Below, piece after piece: positions 52,720 through 64,000 of a DNA stretch of 64,000 nt; the stretch's first letter is position 1, and each line of letters begins with the position of its first letter. This DNA comes from Ptiloglossa arizonensis. Taxonomy: Eukaryota > Arthropoda > Insecta > Hymenoptera > Colletidae. The notes below the pieces were generated by a model, which worked only from the letters and a program-made list of their open reading frames with translations, searched no databases and was not told the origin of the DNA. Made by a program: the position numbers and the translations under genes. Where the stretch lies: positions 15,147,557 to 15,211,556 of the forward strand of contig NC_135051.1 in assembly GCF_051014685.1 (NCBI RefSeq). Direction: 5' to 3'.

Positions 52720-53590
52720 AAAAGGAAAGAATTTCAAATTATTTTATTCGGTCGATGCGAAGTTTCCAATCTGGATTACGTAATTGTGTTTTGCGCCGAC
52801 AAGAAGAGAACAATAAAATAAAGAAAGAATTTCGAATTTGTTATTATTCTATTCTATTGGTATAAAATTTCCAATCTGGATTATGTAATTATGTTCTGCG
52901 CTGACAAGAAGAGAGAGAAAGAGAAAGAATTTCGAATCTGTTATTATTTTATTCGGTCGATGTAAAATTTCCAATCTGGATTACGTAATTATGTTTTGCA
53001 CCAACAAGAAGAGAACAATAAAGAAAGAATTTCGAATTTGTTATTATTCTATTGGATTGATATAAAATTTCCAATCTGGATTATGTAATTATGTTTTGCA
53101 CTGACAAGAAGAGAACAATAAAGAAAGAATTTCGAATTTGTTATTATTCTATTCGATTGATATAAAATTTCCAATCTGGATTATGTAATTATGTTCTGTG
53201 CTGACAAGAAGAGAACAATAAAGAAAGAATTTCGAATTTGTTATTATTCTATTCGATTGGTATAAAATTTCCAATCTGGATTATGTAATTATGTTTTCTG
53301 CTGACAAGAAGAGAACAATAAACAAAGAATTTCGAATTTGTTATTATTCTATTCGATTGGTATAAAATTTCCAATCTGGATTATGTAATTATATTCTGCG
53401 CTGACAAGAAGAGAGAGAAAGAGAAAGAATTTCGAATTTGTTATTATTTTATTCGGTCGATGTAAAATTTCCAATCTGGATTACGTAATTACGTTCTGCA
53501 CTGACAAGAAGAGAGAGAAAGAGAAAGAATTTTGAATCTGTTATTACTCTATTCGATCGATGTAAAATTATCTGAATTATGTAATTATGT
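52720..53590. repeat. Satellite with an exact 100-bp period, about eight copies
   Basis: CCAATCTGGATTA(C/T)GTAATT recurs at 52766, 52871, 52971, 53071, 53171, 53271, 53371 and 53471: one spacing of 105 and six of exactly 100 bp. Each unit also carries CTGACAAGAAGAGA(A/G) and GAATTTCGAATTTGTTATTA. Copies vary in a small block, AACAATAAAGAAA versus GAGAGAAAGAGAAA, so two subtypes alternate. A last decayed copy ends near 53590. Confidence 0.95.
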
Positions 53591-56500
53591 TTCACGCTGA
53601 AGGAATGAAAGCTTCTGGGAATAACTGTTCGATCGAATAAACGTTGAAAATAAATCGCTGTACCGTGCTTATTATTGGAACACAGTTTCGATCGTTTCTG
53701 GTTATAGTATATTGATTCGCGCGTGACCTAAAATAACTAATTTCATCGACTTTTCTAGACGAAATGGAAATATTGTATTTCTGCAAATTATAGAGATCCG
53801 CATTAGAGTCACTAACCTCGATAAAAGTACCTATTTTCGCCGCGATAGAGAGTCTTGAAAATAACCACGAACTCGATATAAAATAATGAAATATATTTTT
53901 GCATAAAATCTTTACATTTAGAAAGAGTATGGATCATTTTTAAATCGATTGGAATAAAAAGTGTTGTTGCAAGATTACGAACTTTTTATACTAATATTCT
54001 AGGCTTAAGAAATTTTATTTTTTATTCTATTATTTGCATCCTATTCATTACTGTTCTATGCATTTCATTACAGGTTTATTAACTTTCTTTTAAAAAGTCT
54101 CTTGAAACGATTAGGTAAATCATTCTTTCGTTCATCTCTTTAGCTATAATATCCGAATATTAAACTATGATATGAAATTCTGCTCTTTACATTCTTAGCA
54201 ATTTAAATTAATTTGCATTCTTAACTAACATCTTGCTTTCTTCGGCAATATTTAATTAGTTGGAAATTAATGGAGCTTTCTAAGTAAAAGGTAATTTTAA
54301 ATTATAGTTACCTCTTATTACACGTCCTTTGATATCCTATCAATGAAGTCTTGCGAAACAAATTTAAACGTATTAGTGCGCACAAAAGAGTTATAATTTA
54401 AAAATTTTTATCTCAAAAATACCTCGAATAGAATCATGTTTTTCGGAAAGTATCGCATTACAGATTTCAATGAAAACCGCGTTTAATTGATGATATCAAT
54501 CTACATGCAAATTTAGCTGCATTGCCCTAACGAATATAGCATTAGCAATTGTTTATTTCGGTGAAATTACCATACCAAATTTACCATAACAAAATTTTTG
54601 TGATAACTTTAGATATAAATTTAATGCCCAGAAGTAATACAGAAATTCCTGTAAACATTTGTCCTATTTAACGTCGTTTCCAAATTACAATCATTTTAAT
54701 GTTATTAACTGCCTCTACTATTTCAAAAACACTATTACACTGAAAGACAGATCGAAATAATTCGTCTAACGTTATCTTTCGTGGATGTTCCTTGTTGATC
54801 ACTTAACATCGAAAGAATTTAAAAAAAAAAAAACAGATCTTCTCAGAGTATGCACAGTTTCCAAAGTGTAATGTTACGTAAAGGAACTTGATCGCGTGAA
54901 AATTACTACCAAATACCGAACATTTTCATTTTTCTTCGCACCACTGACCAGAGTGGACTAAAAGAAGAAAACGTTATAACAGACTTCCATAAAGATGGAA
55001 AGTACAGGCTGCATAATAATGAACATTCGACGAAAGAATTTCTCGGATCCTCTTGAATTTCCACGTTTTAATGAACATCCTCCCCGGAGCGTAATGAACT
55101 TGACCGAACTTTATCGTCGCGACTTCATCAGCGAATTTAATCGGAGGTTAGCGAAGCGGATAACCGATCAGGGGTGAACAATAGGGTTGCCGAGTTACCC
55201 TGCCGAGGTATTAACGTGACGTTAGGATAAGTCAAGTTCCAGTGGCTGCGCGGAACACAGACCACAGAAATTGTTCGATGCTTAAATTTTCCTTCCGGCC
55301 GATGGAAATCTGGAAGTTTTAACGATAACGACCGAACGAGTAATCCGTTCATTAAAAGCCAGCGAAACGTACGATTATTTCATGAGGATAATCGCTCGTT
55401 ACTCGGTGAATCTTTTCGAGACTTAGAAATTCTTCGCGGTTTAAACTTTCTACTAAGCAAAATTGGAAATCAATGTCCATTATAAGTAGCTTTCTGAAAT
55501 GATTGGAAAATGTCGATACTTTTGATGAATTATATGCATCTTGGGTGCATAATACCACCGATACAGAAGACAACAAAAGACCAGTGTTGTTAATCGAGAT
55601 GGATGTTAGCTCGGTAACTAAAGTATCGTTTAAAGTGAAACAGTTTCGTGTGAAAGACACCCGAGCAATTATTGTAAATTTGTAATTTCAACTTGCAGTA
55701 GAATGAAAATGTTTTTATCAAATTTTAAACCACTTTGATTATCTAATCTTTCAGATGGATAAAGGAAAAGGGGAATAAAAAATTTACGAAATTAATAATC
55801 GATGGAAATGAACAAATATGTAGTAGTTTGTTCGATTAAAGAGATTAATTATTAATTTTCTAAATTGTTGATTTTTTCTTTTTGCGATCGCAGAGGACAA
55901 GTGATCAAAGTGATCTAAAATTTGATACTTGTATAATTCAACGTGATCGATCAAATAATTGATAATTTCGTTACTTCAAATATAAAGTATTATAGATACG
56001 TGTATTTTTAGTTTCTAGTTTTCAGAAAAATTTTAATTTTCTACATTTCTTTGGACGAGATCGCTACTTAATTAACGTTATTAACCAATTCGTCTAGAAC
56101 CTTTATTAAATATTTTTACTTACAGAAACAATTTTTGCGTCCATTATTATTTTTCTTAAATTCAATTTCATACTCTACTTCTTCTTTATTTGTTACCCAA
56201 CGAGCAATTCTCTTCATTCGTTGACAACGTATACATCGTACAAATATTTTAAACCTTTCGTAGGTTATCTATGAATAAATTAACGTTTCATTTTCCTCGA
56301 CCTCAGACCTGGCTTAACAATTCCTACTTTCTGCTCACACAAAAGTACAAGTTGCTCACGTTGCTGAAACAATTCGAAGCATCGAACGCTCAAATGCAAT
56401 TGAAATTCTATCGAGAATTTAAAAGGATCTGAACCTTGACCTGGCCAGATTTCATTCGTTAAATTAAAGTTAGATGCAGTGACAGCCTTGTCCGACCTTA

Positions 56501-57419
56501 ATGCCCCTTATTTGTCACGATTGCGAGAGTAAGTCGATGCTGAAGGGAACAATTTGTCTCGCGAAGAAATGTCACTGTTGGAAAATGGGGTAGACGAGAA
56601 CCAATTTATTAACGTAAATCCGTTTCCAATATTAAACATCGTAATGTCTTTGCGTTCTTTCGAACGTAAGTTTCGAATCTAATGTCTTTCATTCAACAAT
56701 AAATATTCCCAGTTAATCGCGCAATAATTACGTTCTGAAGAATCCTTCAAAAATTTTAAAATATTACGAACCTTAAATTTACAAAAACTTTTTATTCGGT
56801 GTCTGATATTGCAAATTTTCGTTAATTATTTTTAATCACTTAAATATTAATAAATCCAATTGAATGTTATAGAAAAATTACTGTACGTTTCCTATGTTTA
56901 TTTTCAAATTAATAGTTTCAAAACAGTATACATTTTCATATGACAACATAGTTGAAAGTCATCGAAATCAGTCAGGAAGGCCAACTTCCAAACAATTACC
57001 TTTTTTTTTTTTAATAATTTCACGTTTTTGTTGTACAATTTCTAAGTATATATACAAATATATATAATATATATAAATATATAAAATATATATAATATAA
57101 AGAAGGAAAATCAAACTTAGATAAATAGTAAACTAAAATAAAAGTGCAACGAGGTGCAGGAAAAGTTACGCGACATAACCTCCAAAAAAAAAATCTTGAA
57201 ACAAAGTCTAATTCCTCCCAAATCCACAGAAACATGGATCTGAAATTCAAGAGTGGCAAGGGTACGAGAAAGAAAATAGAAGAGGGCAGAAACATTCTTT
57301 CCGAGTGTAAACATTGACTCTGTTACCTGTTATAAACAACAAAGTTGCGGAAGGTTCTATTTCAAAGTTAAATCTCTATTTTCAGCCAAATCCACTCCGT
57401 GCAATGTCTAACGTGCATT

Positions 57420-57460
57420 CCAGAGAGCATAGAAAGAGAGAGAGAGAGAAAGAGTGAGAG
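57420..57460. repeat. GA-rich microsatellite
   Basis: AGAAAGAGAGAGAGAGAAAG-type purine run at 57430-57458 on the + strand. Confidence 0.85.
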
Positions 57461-57539
57461 TCGCGGGGGATTTAAAAAAGTAAGGTCGTTAGCGAAAGGT
57501 ACGAGCGAAATGTAAAAGCATGGTGAGGGGGGGTGTGGG

Positions 57540-57960
57540 GGAGAAACAGAGGCAACTTGGTCGGGATCTAATTCCACCGCTGTACACAGAAGTTCGGCCC
57601 CTCGAAACGTCGAGGAATACGTAAAATGCTCGCCCGTTTTTCTCCAGCAGGCTGAGGGGTAACCCGTTTTACTGTCGCGAAAGTTCTTATGATAATCGCG
57701 GGCGAAACTTTTTCGGAGTCCTCTCGTTCGGGCTCGTCGCGATCAGCTTCGACTGCTTCTTCCGCGTCGACGTCGATGCTTCCGCACACGGACGTCCTTT
57801 GAATTTCAATTCGTACGCCCCCCCCCCCCCCCCTACCCTACCCCCCTCTTTTCGTATTACACTGAGTCTCTCCGCGTATACGCTTTCACGTACAGTGAGT
57901 TGCAAGAGTATCCGTACACGCGACGTTCCATATCGAACGACTTGAACGTTGCAATGGAAC
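57540..57960. other. GC-richer island with a C16 homopolymer
   Basis: CpG-rich segment holding sixteen consecutive C at 57818-57833, followed by TACCCTACCCCCCTC. Such a tract can form i-motif or G-quadruplex-like structures on the two strands and is a likely sequencing weak point. No coding seen. Confidence 0.6.
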
Positions 57961-57989
57961 ATTTTTTCAATTTATCAACCTCGTTATTC

Positions 57990-58610
57990 GACGAGGTATT
58001 TACCTTGTGTCGGAGGACATTTAGAAAAATACTTTTTGTCGGACTGAAAATTTATTCAAACATCGTGTGATGTTTCAAATAGAGAACTGAGACATCGATG
58101 AAGGAATAGTGTCATTTTTTTGCTACGATATATTTTGAATGGAGAAATACTTTTTTTATCGGATTGAAAATTTATTCAAACATCGTGTGATGTTTCAAAT
58201 AGAGAACTGAGACATCGATGATGGAAAAGTGTAATTTTTTTGCTACGATATATTTTGAATAGAGAAATACTTTTTTTTATTGGATTGAAAATTTATTCAA
58301 ACATCGTGTGATGTTTCAAATACAGAATTGAGACATCGATGAAGGAATAGTGTAATTTTTTTACTACGATAAATTTTGAATAGAAAAATATTTTTTTATC
58401 GGATAGACAATTTATTCAAATATCGTGAGGTATTCAGGATATGAAGTTGAGGCCTTGATAAAGAGTAGTGTAATTTTTTTTTGCTATAATATATTTTCAA
58501 TGAAGATAAAAAAAATATTTGGAAGAAATATTCTTTTATCTGATACGAAATTTATTCAAATATCGGATATATGGAGTTGAAGCTTCGAAAAACTACACTG
58601 TAATTTTTCT
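57990..58610. repeat. Tandem repeat of about 120 bp, five copies
   Basis: AATTTATTCAAACATCGTGT or variants recur at 58049, 58169, 58290, 58409 and 58549 (spacings about 120, 121, 119, 140). Units also share TTTCAAATA(G)AGAA(C/T)TGAGAC and GCTACGATATATTTTGAAT. The first three are close; the last two are diverged. Confidence 0.93.
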
Positions 58611-59437
58611 GTAAGTTTTTTGCAACAGAGAGATATTACATTTGGAAATAATTTGCTCGGTTTTGATAGAGATAGAGCAACAGCGAACGAGTCTCGCATT
58701 ACATGTGTTCCGAGGCTCGCAACCGAGGCTGATGAAACGCATACGTTAAATAAGTCCGCTAATGATAATTCAAATTTAAATACTTTTCAGTATATCTTCG
58801 CGAGAGTACTACCAACGGATCAGTGAGGTTTTACGAAACACGATCCCATTTTAGCGCCATTTTCAGTAAAAGTACAATTTCATTAAATTTTACCAAGCTT
58901 ATTTTTATCTATTCGTGTAGTAACAATTGTCGATAGTTGAAACAATAACAAACATGATAGTTTTCGCATTTATAAAAATATCTCGTCAAGTATTAATTTT
59001 ATCCTTCCCTTGTATTTTTGTACAAAAAGTGAAATTAAAAATATATTCAGTGTCATTTGTAAAAAATGTGCAGTTGCACTCTATAGATGCATCACTACAC
59101 ACATGAAAAAGATACGATTACGATAAAATAGACTTTGTAATTAAATAAACGATTAAGAAAGATTTTGACGTATAATAAAATTAATAAATCTTTTGTCTTT
59201 TATAAAACAGGAAACTCAACCGTCCAAAATTATGCGACGCATTTTGAGTAAATTAAAATTCAGAAACGAAACAACAATTTTCAATCGATATTGCATTTGC
59301 TCGCTAAATCCGAGTTTACCAAAACTTTTGAACAGTAGTGTACACACGGTTCGGTCGTAGCTCGAGATCAATTATTTATCCGTGCGCTTCTTACCGGATT
59401 CCAGCGACTGATCGTTCCTTTCTGCTATCTGTTTCAG

Positions 59438-59464
59438 ATCTCCTCTATCACCAGGTTCTGCAGG
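59438..59464 (+). CDS. Nrx-1: Neurexin-1 SS2 alternative microexon (ISSITRFCR)
   Basis: This 27-nt exon encodes nine residues, ISSITRFCR. It follows a pyrimidine-rich acceptor (TTCCTTTCTGCTATCTGTTTCAG) and is followed by a consensus donor, AGG|GTGAGT. It is phase 0 at both ends and so fits between the phase-0 end of the exon at 27081-27241 (...VHRKVQE) and the next exon, which must lie beyond the window. Position and size match the insert at neurexin alternative splice site 2. An ISSIT-type insert at this place is what I remember for insect neurexin-1. In vertebrates the SS2 insert sits in a loop near the LNS2 calcium site and modulates ligand binding such as alpha-dystroglycan. Including or skipping it keeps frame, so it is probably a cassette exon. 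A stop codon follows in the donor (GTG AGT AGC TAC then open for some codons), so the frame alone does not set the end; the splice consensus does. Confidence 0.92.
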
Positions 59465-59844
59465 GTGAGTAGCTACTTGTCTACCGATGTATTGGATATT
59501 GAATCATCTGCTTTTGAGCTCGGAGAACAATGCTTCCCGTCTATTCCGATATTCTCGTTCGTTTTGCGTATCATGCACAGAATGTGTCTGAAGGAAATAC
59601 AAATATTGAATAAAATCTCGAACATTTACTTGATGATAGCTCAAAAATAATTACATTTATAAATAGAAGCACTAGTTTACATGCAATGCTCCTATTTACG
59701 GCAAAACGAACGATGATTTTTTAATCTTTCGTCAACTGAGAAACAGGTGGCATTGTTTTCGCATTAACAATCATATTATAATTTAACAAAATGAAATAGA
59801 ATTAATATTAAAAGAAACTCAGTTAATCGAATGAAAATGAAACA

Positions 59845-60060
59845 ATCATATTATTAGTTTCACTTTTATTTTTCAAGTGAAAGAACTATATTCTAAGTTT
59901 CACTTTTATTTTTTCAGATGAAACAACCATATTATTAGTTTCACTTTTATTTTTAGATGAAACAACCATATTATTAGTTTCACTTTTATTTTATTAGATC
60001 ACACAATAATATTACTAGTTTACTTTTATTTGTCAGACGAAACGACCATACTATCATTTT
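59845..60060. repeat. 40-bp tandem repeat, five copies
   Basis: ATTATTAGTTTCACTTTTATTTT-type units recur with AGTTTCAC starting at 59857, 59897, 59937, 59977 and, changed, 60018: a 40-bp spacing. The other half of the unit is GA(T)GAAACAACCAT. It lies about 400 bp downstream of the SS2 microexon. Confidence 0.92.
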
Positions 60061-60399
60061 CGTTCATAATATTTCAAGATAATAATAATTCACTTCGACC
60101 GCTCGCGACGTTACATGAACTCGAGGTAATCCAGCAAGAACGTAAATGGTTGTAGAGATTCGGTAATTTATAAATCCGATCTTTAAAACTTGAAATTAAT
60201 AAAATCGGGGCATAGAAGTTCTCGAAATAGCGAGTACAAAAACGGAACACGACGGTACAAGCAAAATGAAAGCTTTTAGCCGACCTGATCGATCGCAGGC
60301 CTCCAGTGTCTTGACATAAATTTAAGAATTAATCGAGAGTTAAAAGCATCAGGCTCGTGCCGTTTGGAATATCGGTTTGACATATTTTCCACCGAACCA

Positions 60400-61010
60400 T
60401 CGTCGATGGAAACGCACTCTGCCACGGTGGCTGGAAAAGGTCGCGGCGAAACCGAGAGGGTACAATCTACCGGTACTTTCTACCGAGCAATAACCGGAAT
60501 TATATTCTCGATCTCACCGTTCGATAAGATTCCTCCCTTCCATTGAAGAAGGGAACGGAGAAGACAGTGCTGAGTTTCTTATCGGGCTGTTTCTATTTAT
60601 CCCGTGGTTCTTTGTCTTCCCGCGGAGCGTATCGAGCGCACTTGACCCGGGTAACGAAAGATTCGCGAGCGCGAGAGGAAGGAAAATAATCGTTAGCGTA
60701 ACAGGAACGCCCATCGTAGGAAATAAAAGGTTAACGAACAAAGAACAGGGACGATCGAATGAAAGGGACGTCTCGAGTTTTCGCGTTCCCTTCTGGAGGG
60801 ACGTGAGTCAAAGGATAAGAGGTCTCAGCCCTGCGGACATAAGGAGACGAACGACCGGAATCCTGTTAAAAATGGCCGACATTTTTCGGAGGCACGAAGT
60901 TTCAACCAGGTTACGGTTCTGTGTTCGATCCTTTGAGGCATAGAACAACGAAAGTACGATAGAAGTCGCGACCAGGCGGATGTTCAGAGACCGTGTCCTT
61001 GTTCCCGTGG
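60400..61010. promoter_or_regulatory. GC-richer island about 1 kb downstream of the SS2 microexon
   Basis: CpG-richer, non-repetitive segment in the intron after the microexon, with words such as TGACCCGGGTAACG and GGAGGGACGTGAGTC. No coding signal. Its closeness to an alternative exon makes a splicing or transcriptional regulatory role worth considering, but nothing shows it. Confidence 0.28.
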
Positions 61011-61210
61011 CCTCATATTTTTTTTTTGTAAATCGGTTTGAATACCCGAGCGTAGTTTCTGTATTCGTGTTGGTTCGAAGCTGGACGTTGAAGAAACACG
61101 ATTCAAGTTTTTTTCGTTTTTAGATTGTTTCCCTTAAGGGATGGTTAAGAAGTAAGAAGTTGAAATGTTACTTCTCTGGAAATTCGACAGACAGTCCCGA
61201 ACGAAAAATA

Positions 61211-62418
61211 GTATCTCAAAATGTGGTTTTTATAGACTTTATACTCCGTATCAGCATTTCTACAGTTATGTCAGATGGTCAGGTTCTACACCCAATAGCT
61301 GCACCTCAGTCCCATTGTCGTTAATTTGGTACTTTTTAAACAACTAGGTTCATACGATACGTGGTTTTTTCTGAGAACTTTGTTTGATTTTTTATTCTAA
61401 GTCACTACACAAAATATTAGACTACACACCGTTGACAGAATAGTCTATGGAGAATAATGTTCGTTATTTCGTGAAAGTCGATAAATCGTAATAAAATAGA
61501 TGAATCTATATCTTGAAATGTTACTAAGTGTGTAGGGAAAATGTCGAAAAGTTTTATCGAGGTTTTACCCTGTAAAAATCAGTCTGGAAATAAATTTACG
61601 ACCAAAAGTCACTTTTTATTTTAACATTTTATTAGGGGCTCCGCTCTTAACACACCGCAGGAAATTGGGAATGAATCGATCAAAGTACGAAATTAATTTA
61701 AAATACTATACTTGTGCTTTCTTGAAAATACTAAAATAAGTTCACTGAGAGTTTTTTTAAAGAATGTTGAATAAGTGATGAAAATTTTAGTACACGATTC
61801 TTATTTTTCGTCTGTAATACTACATTTATGCGACACGATACGAAAAATGTCAATTTCACAGAAGAGAGAAAGATAGAATTTTTCAATAACTCGATTGCAC
61901 GGCGTTTGAAAAACCTGAATTAAAATTTCAATCGAGACTAATTTCTACGAAATAATCGGATATCGTAACATCTTTGCACCTAAATTCTACATTCAATTTA
62001 TGAATTTGCTATCCGACAGGCAATTTTTAAACAACATTTGTGACACTGGACTTGCTAGATAATCAAACGTATTTTATCTTTAATCGAACATCCTTTTGGT
62101 ATCACTTTGGAGTTACTTTGCTCACCGAGGATCATGTTTCTCGCGAAGTTGTGTTAAATTGCAGCAGCTAAAATGACCCAAGAGTAAACTTCCTTGCAAT
62201 TGCAAGAGACTGAATTCTTTGGGTTCTTTTGAGGTTCTTCTGTACTCCCTACCGAGCAAAGAGGCCAAATTGTAGAATATTCTCGACGAATTCCCTTAGT
62301 TGTAGCTATTGGACGTAGAACCTGACCATCTGACATAACCGTAGAAATGCTGATACGGACTACATGCTTGTGGAGTGAAAAAATAGTACAAGTCTATAAA
62401 AAGCACATTTTGAGATAC
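61211..62418. repeat. Diverged inverted repeat with a 1-kb spacer
   Basis: Left arm 61211-61300 and right arm 62304-62418 are reverse complements over GTATCTCAAAATGTG.TTTT, TATAGACTT and CCGTATCAGCATTTCTAC.G, continuing TTATGTCAGATGGTCAGG. The right arm carries ~25 extra bases. The segment next to the right arm, 62150-62303, matches 46511-46700 in opposite orientation. The spacer shows no transposase. It could be a decayed element with terminal inverted repeats or two copies of one dispersed repeat facing each other. Confidence 0.65.
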
Positions 62419-64000
62419 TTGAAGGAACAGTTTTTTGCACTCGTTAAACTCAAAGGTCTACCTGAAACACGAATAGAGGGTATAGGGTATTTCTTTTGCA
62501 TTGGATATACAGTATTTCTCTTCCACTGGTCTTAAACCGAACGTTCTATGCATTTTGAGTATACTTTCGAGTTTATTTGAAAGTGGTTAACCCCTTCGCT
62601 TGCAGTATCGTGCGAGACTCGTAGTAAGAAAATCGGGCCAAATATAAAAACCATAGGTGAGTCTTGGTTGAAATATATTTTCTTAAAAGTATTAGAAAAA
62701 GAATCCTTATTCTCAAAAAGAAAATTCACGAGGACAGCGAGAGTTATGTCCAACCTTTTCGTTGATTATAACACTCCTCATAGAAATTTAAATCGCAGAG
62801 CAAGGGGTTAATATTGTAATACTTTTCGACTCATCGACTCAACTCCATTCATAGTAAAGTTAACGTTTCTCGATTCATAATCGTACAGTTTGTTTCACCT
62901 CCTTGTAGAGCGTTCTTTCATTTAAAAATGAACCTAAATGTACTCGAGACGAGATCCAACAAATACCATGACATCCATGTCGCATCGACAGAACTTGTAC
63001 GAGATGATCCACACTCTATATGAGATGTGGGAGGATCATGGTCGATCGTCGATAAAGATGGCCTCATGAAAGAGTATAAGGTAAAATATTACAGCAAAAT
63101 TGTCGTTATCGAATGACCATCACATGTACTTCGAGGAACCGAGAAGTTGGTCTCTGAAAGGAATTGCGAATCATCGTCGTGTAAAATGTTTTTGTCACCC
63201 CTTCAAAGGTCTGAGATTGCGCAAAAACTAGCGTATACTGTCTACATTCCTCTTACATATGGTACTACATTCTCCTCAACCGAGGAGTCATGTTTCCAGC
63301 TCCAAGCTAGATACTGGGTGACACAAATTCGTTTCGTTGTAGAGGCAAGGGACTCGGTTTACACTACTCGTAAGACTGCGCGACACAGATGCGCAGAATC
63401 ATTATATCACCGAATGCACAGTGAAAGATTTCACCGAAGGATTCAACCTAGAAACAACTAACTAGTAACTATCGAGAGATCATTGTAATTTTACATCGAT
63501 TTGTCTCATATGTATAAATTACATACGTGTCTTGTAATTCGTTGTAAAATTTTCAATTATACCTATTTAATAAATAATTCATGCTTTGAACATTAAGAAT
63601 ATACAAGACTCAAAGTTATCCAAAGGTGCATATTCGTGCGTTGGTCAAACGAGTTTGTCGTAAAGATTACTCTCGAGTCACAGAATAATATTCATTTAAT
63701 AATTGTCGAGTAAATTTCATCACTGTCTGGATCAATATTATCCAGAATAAAGGAAGAAGTGTTATTATTGAATAGGGGTGCGAAAGAAAATTTGTAATAT
63801 AAATAGAATGTAGTTAACTTAAATATCTCTATTAACCATTCTGGTTTAACAACTGCAGAAGTGTATTTCTCGTACATTATCTTTTTTTAAACGACTCCTT
63901 CGAAAATATCTGACCACTACTGCAGACTAATGTTACTTTTCGACTCGTTCGCTATTTTTACGTTTTCACGTACACCGTGTTATACGCAAAATTGAGTACT

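Larger units (their letters stand above)
27242..59437 (+). other. Neurexin-1 intron (32,196 nt) between LNS2 exon and SS2 microexon
   Basis: Very long intron with donor GTAACG and acceptor CTGTTTCAG. Stretches without anything I can name are 27242-30110, 32580-34390, 37140-37960, 38880-40690, 40830-42880, 43140-44250, 46900-48430, 48770-50770, 51000-52000, 53590-57400. They are AT-rich and carry only short open frames. Repeats, mobile-element relics and GC-richer islands are given as separate entries. Confidence 0.88.
59465..64000 (+). other. Neurexin-1 intron, 5' part, downstream of the SS2 microexon
   Basis: Starts with the GTGAGT donor of the microexon and runs off the window. The next LNS2 exon (expected to continue with the strand containing a VDG motif) was not found. 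It contains a 40-bp tandem repeat, a GC-richer island and a diverged inverted repeat. From 62500 to the end nothing recognisable as a gene is seen. Confidence 0.82.

Noticed and set aside
52159..52737. 192-codon - strand frame
   Set aside because: It begins inside the 100-bp satellite, crosses a GC-rich island and gives a low-complexity S/P/R-rich translation with no domain.
62606..62656. 51-nt pseudo-exon between TTGCAG and GTGAGT
   Set aside because: Read in the phase required after the microexon it contains a TAA stop and shows no LNS2 similarity.
63147..63461. 104-codon + frame
   Set aside because: No recognisable domain, no supporting splice or promoter context, and not similar to the expected next neurexin exon.
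1..64000. tRNA and rRNA genes
   Set aside because: A read for B-box (GGTTCGAATCC-like) words with a matching A box found none that form a cloverleaf; no rRNA-like conserved stretch was seen.

Overview
The window is eukaryotic and almost entirely intronic. It lies inside the gene for neurexin-1 (alpha-neurexin), read on the + strand. Three exons can be supported. The first is 144 nt (12082-12225), the second 161 nt (27081-27241), and the third is a 27-nt microexon (59438-59464). The first two join in frame and encode the N-terminal part of the second laminin-G/LNS domain (LNS2). The microexon, reading ISSITRFCR, sits exactly where alternative splice site 2 (SS2) inserts residues into LNS2. The introns between them are 14,855 and 32,196 nt. 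The 12.1 kb before the first exon and the 4.5 kb after the microexon are parts of two more introns.

The organism is probably an insect, most likely a hymenopteran (bee, wasp or ant). I infer this from the insect-like neurexin sequence, the very long introns, AT-rich DNA that still has frequent CpG, relics of mariner-type elements, and local islands of GC- and CpG-richer sequence. The species cannot be named from the sequence alone.

Region by region. 1-12081 is an upstream intron with two GC-richer islands, a 114-125 bp tandem repeat (3.8-4.3 kb), a foldback sequence (4.8-5.0 kb) and a 33-bp palindromic minisatellite (9.7-10.5 kb). 12226-27080 holds degenerate ~120 bp repeats (15.5-15.9 kb), a ~166 bp satellite (17.1-18.1 kb), GC-richer islands and a cluster of GGATTA sites at 25.0 kb. 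27242-59437 holds decayed repeats at 30.1 kb, a long near-perfect hairpin at 31.6 kb, a tandem block of mariner-derived non-autonomous elements at 34.4-35.6 kb with an inverted relative at 38.0 kb, an old ~297 bp tandem repeat (36.2-37.1 kb), a 62-bp repeat (38.5 kb), a 45-bp repeat (40.7 kb), a mariner transposase N-terminal fragment on the - strand (50.8-51.0 kb), an exact 100-bp satellite (52.7-53.6 kb), a C16 tract and a 120-bp repeat (58.0-58.6 kb). 59465-64000 holds a 40-bp repeat and a diverged inverted repeat spaced by 1 kb.

No complete second gene, tRNA, rRNA or CRISPR array was found. Many open frames of 60-200 codons occur, but they are chance frames in introns or by-products of tandem repeats whose period is a multiple of three. 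The GC-richer islands may be regulatory elements of this large neuronal gene, but that is inference from composition.
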